From NCBI RefSeq assembly GCF_042453785.1, contig NC_091674.1, forward strand, positions 30,267,501-30,331,500: 64,000 bases of DNA. The letters are read 5' to 3'. This stretch comes from Malus domestica. Taxonomy: Eukaryota > Streptophyta > Magnoliopsida > Rosales > Rosaceae. A program made the translations under genes and the position numbers. This document shows positions 1 to 10,814 of the stretch, one piece after another. Numbering within the stretch: the first letter of the stretch is position 1; each line of letters opens with the position of its first letter. The notes beneath the pieces were generated by a model. The model was not told the DNA's origin, searched no databases, and saw only the letters and a list, made by a program, of their open reading frames with translations.

Positions 1-449
1 GAGAAATCCGCTGAACTAGTCACTCAGCCCACAAAACATAAATTCGGACTAGTCCCCCTTTAAGAAAATCCCACACCGCAGCAGCCCAGCCCACATCCCT
101 TCACTCTGCACTCTCTGTGTTCGTCATTCTTTCTTTTTCCCAGTCGTCTTCCTCCTCCTGCGCCTGTATCCTAATAAATCTTCTTCATCTTCTTATCAGA
201 TGAATCGGTTTTTCCATGACCAGGTAATTTTCTTTGCATTTGGAAATTGTTTCGTGATTCAGCCGACATTTATTCCACTGCATTCCATTTTTCTTGTGCT
301 TGAATTTGATATTAATATTGCTTCTTAAACTTTCATATTTCCTGGATTTAGGTTGATTAATCTTTTTTTTATATTTAGTATTAGCTTGCCCCCATTACCA
401 ATTTACTAAAGGTCATATCTTTGCTTAAATTTGAGATATTTATCAACAG
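1..449 (+). other. Upstream region and possible noncoding first exon of the RGTB-like pseudogene
   Basis: No convincing coding region. A CT-rich stretch (about 100-185) resembles a plant 5' leader. A short ATG-containing piece at 200-223 is followed by a plausible GT donor, and an acceptor ends at 449. Joining that piece to the next exon does not restore the frame of the conserved protein, so it is better read as leader sequence. The rest is AT-rich intron-like sequence. Confidence 0.35.
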
Positions 450-1129
450 ATGGGGAGCTGGTTGCCCAGAAACATGTTCAATTCATTCTCTCAGTCGAAA
501 AGGTCTGTCTTTTAATCCACATTCAATCAAAATTTTTTTCTTTTGTATATATGTGTGTCTATGTATTTATATAGAGTGTTTATATGTTTGAATATATATG
601 TATGTGTATGTGTCCGTATAATAGTGACATGGTGACAATGTATTCAGAAGAGGGACTCTTTGGAGGCTGTGGCAATGGAGCATCCAAGAATGAATGGGGA
701 ATATTGGTGTTTAACAATTCTTGATCTCCTCGGAAAGCTTCAGGCGGTCGATGTTGATGAGGTTGTTTCGTGGGTTCTCCAGTGCCAGCATGACTCAAGT
801 TGTTACATTATATAGAATTCTTAGCTCAAAAGCACTAACTAGTTACTAGTGTTTTGTTCTTCATTGGTTGTTTATTGATTTAGAGTTTGAGAGAAAATGA
901 TGACACGATACAGCTTCATATATGCAGGTGGGTTCGAAGGTAACATTGGGCACGAGCCACATGTACAATACACCTTAAGTGCCGTGCAGGTTTTGGCCTT
1001 ATTTAACAAGATTGATGTTCTGGATGCTGACAAGGTTGCAATTTGTATCCTTGTAGCACATCTATTTGTAAAATTCCAAATAAATCTTCATTTCCCTAAA
1101 TGTATGCATTTTTAATTTGAATGGTGTAC

Positions 1130-1598
1130 TAAACAACAACAACAACAACAACAAAGCCTTTTCCCACTAAGTGGGGTCGGCTATATGAATCCTAGAACGC
1201 CATTGCGCTCGGTTTTGTGTCATGTCCTCCGTTCGATCCAAGTACTCTAAGTCTTTTCTTAGAGTCTCTTCTAAAGTTTTCCTAGGTCTTCCTCTACCCC
1301 TTCGGCCCTGAACATCTGTCCCGTAGTCACATCTTCGAACCGGAGCGTCAGTCGGCCTTCTTTGCCCATGTCCAAATCACCGGAACCGATTTTCTCTCAT
1401 CTTTCCTTCAATTTTCCCTTGAGCTTCAGTGGCCTACGACGGTCACATAACACGCCGGATGCACTCTTACACTTCATCCGTCCAGGTCGTATTCTATGGT
1501 TGAGATCTCCATCTAATTCTCCGTTCTCTTGCAAGATAGATCCTAGGTAGCGAAAACGGTCGCTTTTTGTGATCTTCGCTAGATTGCTCCGGTCATTA
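1130..1598 (-). mobile_element. 3' end fragment of an RTE-clade LINE
   Basis: This stretch is closely similar to the 3' coding end of the full LINE at 6033-8888, in the same minus orientation. On the plus strand it begins with a (CAA)n tract, i.e. a (TTG)n tail at the LINE 3' end; simple-repeat tails rather than poly(A) are typical of the RTE clade. Relative to the other copy about 170 bp are missing after 1415, and similarity stops near 1566. It lies in an intron of the RGTB-like pseudogene. Confidence 0.8.
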
Positions 1599-2940
1599 GT
1601 GTGGATAAGTATATAAATGGATAGAGATAGGAAAGCAAACACAAGATGTACGTGGTTCACCCAGATTGGCTACGTCCACGGAATAGAAGAGTTCTCATTA
1701 ATTGTGAAGGGTTTACACAAGTACATAGGTTCAAGCTCTCCTTTAGTGAGTACAAGTGAATGATTTAGTACAAATGACATTAGGAAATATTGTGGGAGAA
1801 TGATCTCGTAATCACGAAACCTCTAAGTATCGGAGTGTGGTGTCGTCTTGACTTGCCTTATCTGTCTCATAGGTAGATGTGGCATCTTCTCTGGAAGTAC
1901 TCTTCCTCCATCCAGGGGTGGTATCTTTAACTGGTGGAGATGCACAAGGTAATGTATCAATTTCACTTGAAGCTTACTTGTAGTTTCAGGCTTGGTCAAG
2001 CGCGATACAAACCATGTAGTAGGAGTCCCCCAAGTCGCCGAGCTAGGGGGTCTGCTGAAAGAGGTGACAGACAAGGTAAGCAATCAGAGCTCCGACTGAT
2101 TGTTCACCTTCTCCCCATCTTGCAGCAGCATGAAGGATAAAGAGAAGAAAAATGAGAAGAGATGATATGAGATACTTTTGCTTTTGAAGAAGTAACGTTC
2201 CACAGGCTTATTCTTGAACTGAGCTGGAGAGTTTTTTGGTTTCCTCCAGAGTATAAGGCCGACTGAAGAATTTGAGGGTCAAAACAAGTCCATCAAATCT
2301 AGAGTACGTTCGACCCTGCTGATATGGGATACTTTTGCTTTTGACAGAGTAATGGATGTATCGGCACGTGTGCTGTTACGCTTGTCTCCACATGCTTCCT
2401 TGTATCCTTCGCACTTGCCCTATCTGTTCCTCAAGCAGATGCGGAATCTTCCCTGGAAACATAAGATGTTGAAGATGAGTACTCGAGAGCAATGCCAGGT
2501 AAGTAATCAGGTAAGGGGTTCCAGGCAGTCAGTTCCTGGCTGGAAGCTTGATTCCAAGTGCTGACTGATTGCTCTCTTTCTCCTTGTCTTGCAGGTAAAA
2601 ACAAGGCCAAAAGAAAAGACAGGGAAAAAGCATGATATGGGATACTCTTGCTTTTAACCCTGATGATATGAGATATTCTTGCTCTAGTATAGCTTGTTTG
2701 CAGAGGTATTATCGGGGGGAAAGAAAGCTGAATATTTCGAAAGGCTTCGTTGGGAGTGCCCTCTCAGATATGATGAAGGGTTGAGCATTTTTGCAAGTCT
2801 GCCTGTCCGTTGGGGATGGAGGTCGACATATATAGGAGTCTCCCTAACAACAAGTAGTAATGCTATTCCTTTACCCTGCTTGGTCATAGCACAGTAGTGG
2901 GAGCTGCCAGTTTCACATGTTTTAACTCTGTCAGAGCACT

Positions 2941-4700
2941 TTGAAAAAGTGGTCTGTGGTATATGGCTCTCGAGATTCGGAGAACGATGCCTCTTCGATT
3001 TTTGAGAAAGCAATCATGCTGGGGGTCTGACTCTCAAGATTCGGAGAGCAGTGTCTCTTCGATTTTTGAGGAAGTAATCATGTTGGGAGTCTGGCTCTCG
3101 AGATTCGGAGGGCGGTGCCTCTTCGATTTTGGAGCAAGCAATCTTGTTGGGAGTGTTGTCTCGAATGTGAGTAAAGGTTGGGCATGTTTGCTAGTCTACC
3201 TTGCCACGAAGCACAAAGGTTGACACACAGGGACTTTCCAATTATCCAGCAATGGTACTGTTCCTTTACCCTCTCTTCGATTTTGAGAAAGTAGTCATGT
3301 TGGGAGTCTGGCTCTTTAGATTCAGAGGACGGTGCCTCTTCGATTTTGGAGCAAGCAATCTTGTTGGGAGTGTTTTCTCGAATGTGAGTAAAGGTTGGGC
3401 ATGTTTGCTAGTCTACCTTGCCACGAAGCACAGAGGTTGACACACAGGGACTTTCCAATTATCCAGCAGTGGTACTGTTCCTTTACCCTTGTGGGTAATA
3501 ATATGGTAACTAGACCTTCAAAATTTATGTGTCTAAACTTTGTTAGTGCTGTTTCTTTGCTATTCTTTTACCTTTCTTGGTCAGAGCGATGTAGTGGGAG
3601 CTGCAAGCTTCACGTGCTCAACTTTGGCAAAGTTATCTGTGGTACCCATGAGTTATTGTTGCGTGTGGGAAGTGAGTGATTGAACAGTAAGATTCATGTG
3701 CTTTCTACTTCACCAGAAGTCTTCGACAGAATGCCCATAATTTCTGCAAAGCTAAGTGTGTGTGACAGGTGCTGACAAGGCTAGAAAAGTAGGTGCCTCT
3801 TTGATTTCTGAGATCGGCCCTCGTGGTCTATGAGCAGCCCAGCTTTTGAGAAAGCGAGCGCCTCTTCGATTGATTCGGAGAACGATGCCTCATCGATTTT
3901 TGAGAAAGCAATCATGCTGGGGGTCTGGCTCTCGAGATTCGGGGAGCAGTGTCTCTTCGATTTTTGAGAAAGTAATCATGTTGGGAGTCTGGCTCTCGAG
4001 ATTCGGAGAGCGGTGCCTCTTTGATTTTGGAGCAAGCAATCTTGTTGGGAGTGTTTTCTCGAATGTGAGTAAAGGTTGGGCATGTTTGCTAGTCTACCTT
4101 GCCACGAAGCACAGAGGTTGACACACAGGGACTTTCCAATTATCCAGCAATGGTACTGTTCCTTTACCCTCTCTTCGATTTTTAAGAAAATAGTCATGTT
4201 GGGAGTCTGGCTCTTTAGATTCGGAGGACGGTGCATCTTCGATTTTGGAGCAAGCAATCTTATTGGGAGTGTTTTCTCGAATGTGAGTAAAGGTTGGGCA
4301 TGTTTGCTAGTCTACCTTGCCACGAAGCACAGAGGTTGACACACAGGGACTTTCCAATTATCCAGCAGTGGTACTGTTCCTTTACCCTTGTGGGTAATAA
4401 TATGGTAGCTAGACCTTCAAAAATTTATGGGTCTAAACTTTGTTAGTGCTGTTTCTTTGCTATTCTTTTACCCTTCTTGGTCAGAGCGATGTAGTGGGAG
4501 CTGCAAGCTTCACGTGCTCAACTTTGGCAGAGAACTTTGGCAAAGTTATCTGTGGTACCCATGAGCTATTGTTGCGTGTGGGAAATGGGTGATTGAACAG
4601 TAAGATTCATGTGTTTTCTACTTCCTCAGAAGTCTTTGACAGAATGCCCATAATTTCCGCAAAGCTGAGTGTGCGTGTGACAGGTGCTGACAAGGTTGGA
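2941..4700 (+). repeat. Higher-order tandem repeat, about 215-bp units inside about 0.9-kb blocks
   Basis: A segment beginning with GATTTTGGAGCAAGCAATCT and ending near the phrase TTCCTTTACCC recurs at about 3120-3268, 3338-3490, 4026-4168 and 4233-4387, giving pairs spaced by about 210-218 bp. Each pair belongs to a larger block of roughly 0.9 kb (about 2960-3770 and 3870-4700) that is itself duplicated. The near identity of the short ORFs across them reflects the repeat, not protein selection. Confidence 0.85.
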
Positions 4701-4711
4701 AAAGTAGGTGC

Positions 4712-4949
4712 TTCTTCGATTTCTGAGATCGGCCCTCGTGGTCTCTGGGGAGCCCAGCTTTTGAGAAAGCGAGCGCCTCTTCGATTTCTGAGATCGGCCT
4801 TCGTGGTCTTTGAGCAGCCCAACTTTTGAGAAAGCAAACACCTCTTCGATTTCTGAGATCAACCCTCGTGATCTCTAAGTAGCCCAACTTTTGAGAAAGC
4901 AAACGCCTCTTCGATTTCTGAGCAGGCGCCTCTTCGATTTCTGAAGCTC
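4712..4949 (+). repeat. About 64-bp tandem repeat upstream of the coiled-coil ORF
   Basis: Units begin with CTCTTCGATTTCTGAGATC and end with TTTTGAGAAAGC. Three full copies start near 4712, 4777 and 4841, with two shortened copies near 4906 and 4929. Each full unit can fold: GAGATC pairs with GGTCTC (unit 1), GGTCTT (unit 2, one wobble more) or GATCTC (unit 3, fully paired). A related single unit occurs near 3795-3860. Confidence 0.8.
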
Positions 4950-5083
4950 CGTCGAGTGCAGATTTTTATAGGGGCTATCATTAAGTTCCAAAGCACACTT
5001 GAATCTCCACCAGTAGAAGCTTCATTCTTGCACTTCTAAGATCTTGATTTGTCCGACCTCTTCTCTCTTCAACACCTTTGAAA

Positions 5084-5758
5084 ATGTCTGGCCCCTCCGA
5101 CCGTCGTTTTGACTTGAACCTTGTTGAAGAGGCAGCCCCGCCTTCTCCAGACAACATATGGCGCCCATCCTTCGTCTCCCCTACTGGTCCTCTTACCGTT
5201 GGGGATTCCGTGATGAAGAATGATATGACCGCTGCGGTGGTGGCCAGGAACCTTCTCACTCCCAAAGATAACAGACTACTTTCCAAACGGTCTGATGAGT
5301 TAGCTGTTAAGGATTCGCTGGCTCTCAGTGTTCAGTGTGCAGGTTCTGTGTCTAATATGGCCCAACGCCTATTTGCTCGAACCCGCCAAGTTGAATCATT
5401 GGCGGCTGAAGTGATGAGTCTCAAACAGGAGATTAGAGGGCTCAAGCATGAGAATAAACAGTTGCACCGGCTCGCACATGACTATGCTACAAACATGAAG
5501 AGGAAGCTTGACCAGATGAAGGAAACTGATGGTCAGGTTTTACTTGATCATCAGAGATTTGTGGGTTTGTTCCAAAGGCATTTATTGCCTTCGTCTTCTG
5601 GGGCTGTACCGCGTAATGAAGCTCCAAATGATCAACCTCTGATGCCTCCTCCTTCTAGGGTTCTGTCCAGTACTGAGGCTCCAAATGATCCCCCTCCGGT
5701 GCCTTCTCTTTCTGGGGCTCTACCGACTGCTGAGACTTCTCCTAAGCAACCTTTGTGA
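5084..5758 (+). CDS. Transposable-element-associated coiled-coil protein, 224 aa
   Basis: Uninterrupted ORF from ATG at 5084 to a stop at 5756-5758. The start was chosen because it is the first ATG after the repeat-rich leader and opens the conserved-looking MSGPSDRRFDLNLVEE segment. The N-terminal part (about residues 1-85) is acidic and Pro/Ser-rich. A central stretch (about 95-150) has heptad-like spacing (VESLAAEVMSLKQEIRGLKH) suggesting a coiled coil. The C terminus has three imperfect Pro/Ser-rich repeats around the phrase EAPNDQPL. I see no enzymatic, gag zinc-knuckle or transposase motif. Proteins of this kind occur in many copies in Rosaceae genomes as I recall, fitting an element-encoded product of unknown role. 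Expression is not shown. Confidence 0.6.
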   Translation: MSGPSDRRFDLNLVEEAAPPSPDNIWRPSFVSPTGPLTVGDSVMKNDMTAAVVARNLLTPKDNRLLSKRSDELAVKDSLALSVQCAGSVSNMAQRLFARTRQVESLAAEVMSLKQEIRGLKHENKQLHRLAHDYATNMKRKLDQMKETDGQVLLDHQRFVGLFQRHLLPSSSGAVPRNEAPNDQPLMPPPSRVLSSTEAPNDPPPVPSLSGALPTAETSPKQPL

Positions 5759-6032
5759 AGGCTCCCTCTTGTGTGTTTATTTTGACTCATGTATATGTAC
5801 ATATTTGTAGCTTATCGGGAATATCAATAAATAAGCTTTCCTTCATTTCAACGTATTGTGTTAAATACACCAAAGCCTTCTTCGCTAAGTTCTTTGAATT
5901 TTCTTTTGTTGAAGCTTGTATGTTGAAGCTTGTATGTTGAAGCTTTCTGAGTGGAGCATGTAGGTTGGGGTAGTGTTCCCTTAATTTCCCGAGTGAGGAA
6001 AACTTCTCGGTTGGAGACTTGGAAAATCCAAG

Positions 6033-8888
6033 TCACTGAGTGGGATCGGCTATATGAATCTTAGAACGCCATTGTGCTCGATCCTGTGTCATGTCCTTCG
6101 TTAGATCCAAGTACTCTAAGTCTTTTCTTAGAGTCTCTTCCAAAGTTTTCCTAGGTCTTCCTCTACCCCTTCGGCCCTGAACCTCTGTCCCATAGTCGCA
6201 TCTTCTAATCGGAGCGTCAGTAGGCCTTCTTTGCACATGTCCAAACCACCGTAACCGATTTTCTCTCATCTTTCCTTCAATTTCGGCTACTCCTACTTTA
6301 CCCCGGATATCCTCATTCCTAATCTTATCCTTTCTCGTGTGCCCACACATCCAACGAAGCATCCTCATCTCCGCTACACCCATTTTGTGTACGTGTTGAT
6401 GTTTCACCGCCCAACATTCTGTGCCATACAGCATCGCCGGCCTTATTGCCGTCCTATAAAATTTTCCCTTGAGCTTCAGTGGCATACGGCGGTCACACAA
6501 CACGCCGGATGCAGTCTTCCACTTCATCCATCCAGCTTGTATTCTATGGTTGAGATCTCCATCTAATTCTCCGTTCTTTTGCAAGATAGATCCTAGGTAA
6601 CGAAAACGGTCGCTCTTTGGTATTTCTTGATCTCCGATCCTCACCCCTAACTCGTTTTGGCCTCCATTTGCACTGAACTTGCACTCCATATATTCTGTCT
6701 TTGATCGGCTTAGGCGAAGACCTTTAGATTCCAACACTTCTCTCCAAAGGTTAAGCTTTGCATTTACCCCTTCCTGAGTTTCATCTATCAACACTATATC
6801 GTCTGCGAAAAGCATACACCAAGGAATATCATCTTGAATATGTCCTGTTAACTCATCCATTACCAACGCAAAAAGGTAAGGACTTAAGGATGAGCCTTGA
6901 TGTAATCCTACAGTTATGGGAAAGCTTTCGGTTTGTCCTTCATGAGTTCTTACGGCAGTCTTTGCTCCTTCATACATATCCTTTATAGCTTGGATATATG
7001 CTACTCGTACTCCTTTCTTCTCTAAAATCCTCCAAAGAATGTCTCTTGGGACCCTATCATACGCTTTTTCCAAATCTATAAAGACCATGTGTAAATCCTT
7101 TTTCCCATCTCTATATCTTTCCATCAATCTTCGTAAGAGATAGATTGCCTCCATGGTTGAGCGCCCTGGCATGAACCCGAATTGGTTGTCCGAAACCCGT
7201 GTCTCTTGCCTCAATCTATGCTCAATGACTCTCTCCCAGAGCTTCATTGTATGACTCATTAGCTTAATACCCCTATAGTTCATGCAATTTTGTACGTCAC
7301 CCTTATTCTTGTAGATAGGCACCAAAGTGCTCGTTCGCCACTCATTTGGCATCTTCTTCGTTTTCAAAATCCTATTGAAAAGGTCAGTGAGCCATGTTAT
7401 ACCTGTCTCTCCCAAAAGTTTCCACACTTCGATTGGTATATCGTCTGGGCCTATTGCTTTTTTATGTTTCATCTTCTTCAAAGCTACAACCACTTCTTCC
7501 TTCCGGATTCGACGATAAAAAGAGTAGTTTCTACACTCTTCTGAGTTACTCAACTCCCCTAAAGAATCACTCATTTCATGTCCTTCATTGAAAAGATTAT
7601 GAAAATAACCTCTCCATCTGTCTTTAACCGCGTTCTCTGTAGCAAGAACCTTTCCATCCTCATCCTTGATGCACCTCACTTGGTTTAGGTCCCTTGTCTT
7701 CTTTTCCCTTGCTCTAGATAGTTTATAGATATCCAACTCTCCTTCTTTGGTATCTAGTCGTTTATACATATCGTCGTAAGCCGCTAACTTAGCTTCTCTG
7801 ACAGCTTTCTTCGCCTCTTGCTTCGCTTTTCTATACCTTTCACCATTTTCATCGGTCCTCTCCTTGTATAAGGCTTTACAACATTCCTTCTTAGCCTTCA
7901 CCTTTGTTTGTACCTCCTCATTCCACCACCAAGATTCCTTTTGGTGTGGGGCAAAGCCCTTGGACTCTCCTAATACCTCTTTTGCTACTTTTCGGATACA
8001 ACTAGCCATGGAATCCCACATTTGGCTAGCTTCCCCCTCTCTATCCCACACACATTGGGTGATTACCTTCTCTTTGAAAATGACTTGTTTTTCTTCTTTT
8101 AGATTCCACCATCTAGTCCTTGGGCACTTCCAAGTATTGTTCTTTTGTCTTACTCTTTTGATATGTACATCCATCACCAACAAGCGATGTTGATTAGCCA
8201 CGCTCTCTCCTGGTATAACTTTGCAATCCTTACAAGTTATACGATCCCCTTTCCTCATTAGAAGAAAATCTATTTGTGTTTTTGACGACCCACTCTTGTA
8301 GGTGATCACATGTTCTTCTCTCTTCTTAAAGAAGGTGTTGGCTAAGAAGAGATCATATGCCATTGCAAAATCCAAGATAGCTTCCCCATCCTCGTTTCTC
8401 TCCCCAAAACCATGGCCACCATGAAAACCTCCATAGTTGCCTGTCTCCCTGCCCACGTGTCCATTTAAATCTCCTCCTATAAATAACTTCTCCGTCTGAG
8501 CAATTCCTTGCACCAAGTCTCCAAGATCTTCCCAAAATTTCTCCTTCGAACTCGTATCCAACCCTACTTGAGGTGCGTACGCACTAATCACATTGATAAG
8601 TTCTTGTCCTATTACAATCTTGATTGCCATGATTCTATCTCCTACCCTCTTGACATCTACAACATCTTGTACCAAGGTCTTGTCCACGATGATGCCAACA
8701 CCGTTTCTCGTTCTATTTGTGCCCGAATACCAAAGTTTAAACCCTGAGTTTTCTAGATCCTTTGCCTTACTACCAACCCACTTAGTTTCTTGTAGGCACA
8801 TAATATTTATCCTTCTCCTCACCATAACTTCCACTACTTCCATAGATTTTCCCGTTAAGGTTCCTATATTCCACGTTCCTAAACGCAT
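6033..8888 (-). CDS. RTE-clade LINE polyprotein: endonuclease and reverse transcriptase, 951 aa
   Basis: An intact ORF read from ATG at 8888 ([13 protein letters not shown]) to a stop at 6033. The frame stays open upstream to about 9005 without an ATG, so the N terminus could be longer. An apurinic-type endonuclease is seen first ([28 protein letters not shown], then a conserved NQHRLLVMD), followed by a linker. The reverse transcriptase domain follows ([51 protein letters not shown], catalytic FADDIVL). The C terminus holds [17 protein letters not shown], typical of plant RTE elements. It would nick target DNA and prime cDNA synthesis from its own RNA. No internal stop is present, so the copy may be recent, but its 3' tail seems trimmed near 6040. 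Confidence 0.88.
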   Translation of the reverse strand: MRLGTWNIGTLTGKSMEVVEVMVRRRINIMCLQETKWVGSKAKDLENSGFKLWYSGTNRTRNGVGIIVDKTLVQDVVDVKRVGDRIMAIKIVIGQELINVISAYAPQVGLDTSSKEKFWEDLGDLVQGIAQTEKLFIGGDLNGHVGRETGNYGGFHGGHGFGERNEDGEAILDFAMAYDLFLANTFFKKREEHVITYKSGSSKTQIDFLLMRKGDRITCKDCKVIPGESVANQHRLLVMDVHIKRVRQKNNTWKCPRTRWWNLKEEKQVIFKEKVITQCVWDREGEASQMWDSMASCIRKVAKEVLGESKGFAPHQKESWWWNEEVQTKVKAKKECCKALYKERTDENGERYRKAKQEAKKAVREAKLAAYDDMYKRLDTKEGELDIYKLSRAREKKTRDLNQVRCIKDEDGKVLATENAVKDRWRGYFHNLFNEGHEMSDSLGELSNSEECRNYSFYRRIRKEEVVVALKKMKHKKAIGPDDIPIEVWKLLGETGITWLTDLFNRILKTKKMPNEWRTSTLVPIYKNKGDVQNCMNYRGIKLMSHTMKLWERVIEHRLRQETRVSDNQFGFMPGRSTMEAIYLLRRLMERYRDGKKDLHMVFIDLEKAYDRVPRDILWRILEKKGVRVAYIQAIKDMYEGAKTAVRTHEGQTESFPITVGLHQGSSLSPYLFALVMDELTGHIQDDIPWCMLFADDIVLIDETQEGVNAKLNLWREVLESKGLRLSRSKTEYMECKFSANGGQNELGVRIGDQEIPKSDRFRYLGSILQKNGELDGDLNHRIQAGWMKWKTASGVLCDRRMPLKLKGKFYRTAIRPAMLYGTECWAVKHQHVHKMGVAEMRMLRWMCGHTRKDKIRNEDIRGKVGVAEIEGKMRENRLRWFGHVQRRPTDAPIRRCDYGTEVQGRRGRGRPRKTLEETLRKDLEYLDLTKDMTQDRAQWRSKIHIADPTQ

Positions 8889-9005
8889 TTTGCTCTCTTG
8901 AACTCTACCCTTCTGTCCTAGCTTCTTCACCCTCCCCTGTCTAATAGGATCAAAGTACTTCTTTTGTGTGTCCCGGGTAAAGTTGATAGGAGCATATGCT
9001 CCCAA

Positions 9006-9170
9006 ACAACTTTGAGTGGAGTCGTTCGAAAAGAAGTTTCTATGGCCCCCTTGCTCATTGAGCTACAAGCAACCGCTCTAACAGAAATTACAAAGAAGTT
9101 TCTAGATCCTTTGCCTTACTACCAACCCCCTTGCTCATTTGTAGGCACATAATATTTTCTGGGGATGGGT
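9006..9170 (-). mobile_element. Rearranged 5' debris of the LINE
   Basis: The sequence around 9090-9160 repeats a portion of the LINE endonuclease region (compare 8745-8800, the segment around the QETKW motif), with an extra short copy of GTTTCTA...CCCTTGCTCATT near 9036-9064. It is a truncated, rearranged piece joined to the 5' side of the intact ORF. It ends where intron sequence of the RGTB-like pseudogene resumes. Confidence 0.55.
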
Positions 9171-10814
9171 AGGGTGAAATTGATACAATGTAGTCATTTC
9201 CAATTTCCTGTGTGTTTTTGCACCTCATATTTGTTGAAGTTACCATCTGTTTATTTGAAACATGATTTAGTAACAAATTGTTTCCATTTCTTGAAACGAA
9301 AGAGAAAGTAAACAGTTATAATTTATTTCAGGTTGTCTTATATTGCTATATCGTGTCTCTCATTACTACATCGTTTGGATAAAATCAGTGTGGAGAAGGC
9401 CGTGAACTATAGTGTAACTTGTAAAAATCATGTTGGTGGATTTGGATGCACACCTGGTGGGAAGTCTCATGCAGGTCAAAGTATGTTACTTACCATATAG
9501 TATGCGTATGAAGCCTTAGTTTCTGATTTGTTGTTTCCTTTTTTCACTCTTCAATGGAAATAGTAGTCATCCTTGCATTGCATCTCTTTTGAATGGAACT
9601 GATCTTCACTGTAACTTACGGGGTCCTGAGAAGGCAATGCCAGAATAACTGATCTTTGATGAAATATCAGTCAAACTCCCATGTGTAAGGAAATATTCTT
9701 AATCTTGCTTAAACGATCCACATTTGATCCGGGAATGGCATATTTATTCAGTTATACTATCTGGATGACAAAATTAGACTCATTTAAACTTTGTTCTGCC
9801 CGTGTCGACTGCAGTTTTCTGTTGTGTGGGTGCTCTTGCTATTATGGGGTCTCTTCATCGTATTGATAAGACCTTCTTGGGTGGTGGTTATGTCAGCAGC
9901 AAGTTAATTCTGGAGACATTCTTAACAAAGCAAAAGTTAAACCTGGCGGCCTTAATGGCCGTCCAGAAAAAATTCATGATGTTGGGTTTTTTTTGTTTTG
10001 TTTTGTTTTGTTTTTTTTTAAATTGAAACAATTTTGCTTCAGTTAGCATTCTTGTACACTTCCTTACTGCATTTACACTTTGTTTCAGATCTGGTACTCA
10101 TGGTGGGTTCTTTCTAGTTTGGTCATCATTGACAGAGTTCATTGGATTGGTAAGGAAAAGCTTGTCAAGTTCGTTTTAGACTGCCAGGTTAGGTTACCCT
10201 AACAAGCTATATGTACATTTGGGTTATCCCTGTTATCTTATTTCCAGAATGCAATGCTATTCGTGCAACTACTGATTTATCTGAGATGTTGTGGCTAATA
10301 TCATTGAATATTGCAGGACATTGAAAATGGAGGAATTTCTGACAGACCAGATGACACTGTTGATGTCTACCATACATACTTTGCTGTAGCTGGTATATAA
10401 GCTTTGGCGTTACCTTTGTTTGTTTTCCTCATTTCTTCGCCTAATTATTTGTCATCTTTTAAGCTCTAACCTTTCTGGACGTTATAGTTGATGGGTGGTT
10501 GGAGCTTCAGAGTTTCCAACTTCATCCAAAAGAGTTGCTAGGATCTGCTTATGACTGGGATAAAATTTCAAATGATTACATGAGATGATTTATGTTCTTC
10601 GTGGAGTCTCATTCTTCCACGGTATTGATTAATTAAGGTTGATGCAGGATTTTCCCTTCTTCAATATCCCGGGGTGAAAGCCATAGATCCAGCTTATGCT
10701 TTACCAGTTGATGTTGTGAATAGGATTACCTTGGGCAAATAAAGGTTTGTTCTTGCTGCAATTGAATACCTTTTTGCTCTCTTATAATGTCACAATTGCT
10801 AGTCCCTATTGTGT

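Larger units (their letters stand above)
1599..6032 (+). mobile_element. Repeat-rich non-autonomous retroelement-like insert with one ORF
   Basis: About 4.4 kb between two LINE pieces. It starts with a promoter-like segment (TATA-like motif near 1610) and continues with long imperfect duplications (1840-2200 and 2330-2660 resemble each other). Two rounds of tandem repeats follow (2941-4700 and 4712-4949), and it ends with an intact ORF (5084-5758) and an AT-rich tail. No reverse transcriptase, integrase or clear LTR pair is visible. The organisation resembles large non-autonomous LTR retrotransposon derivatives (LARD-type); that assignment and the exact ends are inference. Confidence 0.5.
450..10742 (+). 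pseudogene. RAB geranylgeranyltransferase (type II) beta subunit, broken copy
   Basis: Exon-sized pieces match the plant Rab geranylgeranyltransferase beta subunit, which with its alpha partner and the escort protein adds geranylgeranyl groups to C-terminal cysteines of Rab GTPases. Recognisable exons lie near 450-502 (KHVQFILSVEK), 648-798 ([11 protein letters not shown]), 928-1034 ([20 protein letters not shown]), 9332-9480 ([15 protein letters not shown]), 9815-9985 (FCCVGALAI), 10089-10187 ([16 protein letters not shown]), 10317-10392 ([10 protein letters not shown]) and 10648-10742 ([13 protein letters not shown], stop). Most boundaries are GT-AG. Breaks: a missing base near the expected start ATG at 450, a missing base near 9868-9875 so that the LGWWLC segment falls out of frame, about ten extra codons before the PGGLNGRPEK segment, and no sign of the exon carrying the GDMWGE region. 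About 8 kb of retroelements sits between the third and fourth visible exons. A functional paralog presumably exists elsewhere. Confidence 0.85.

Noticed and set aside
2963..4339. Several near-identical short ORFs (SRFGGRCLFDFGASNLVGS peptide)
   Set aside because: They are reading frames across the tandem DNA repeats, each broken at the unit ends; both strands are equally open.
4607..4902. Three overlapping minus-strand ORFs (about 76-94 codons)
   Set aside because: Low-complexity Arg/Ser/Lys peptides in all three frames over the 64-bp repeats; no evidence of coding.
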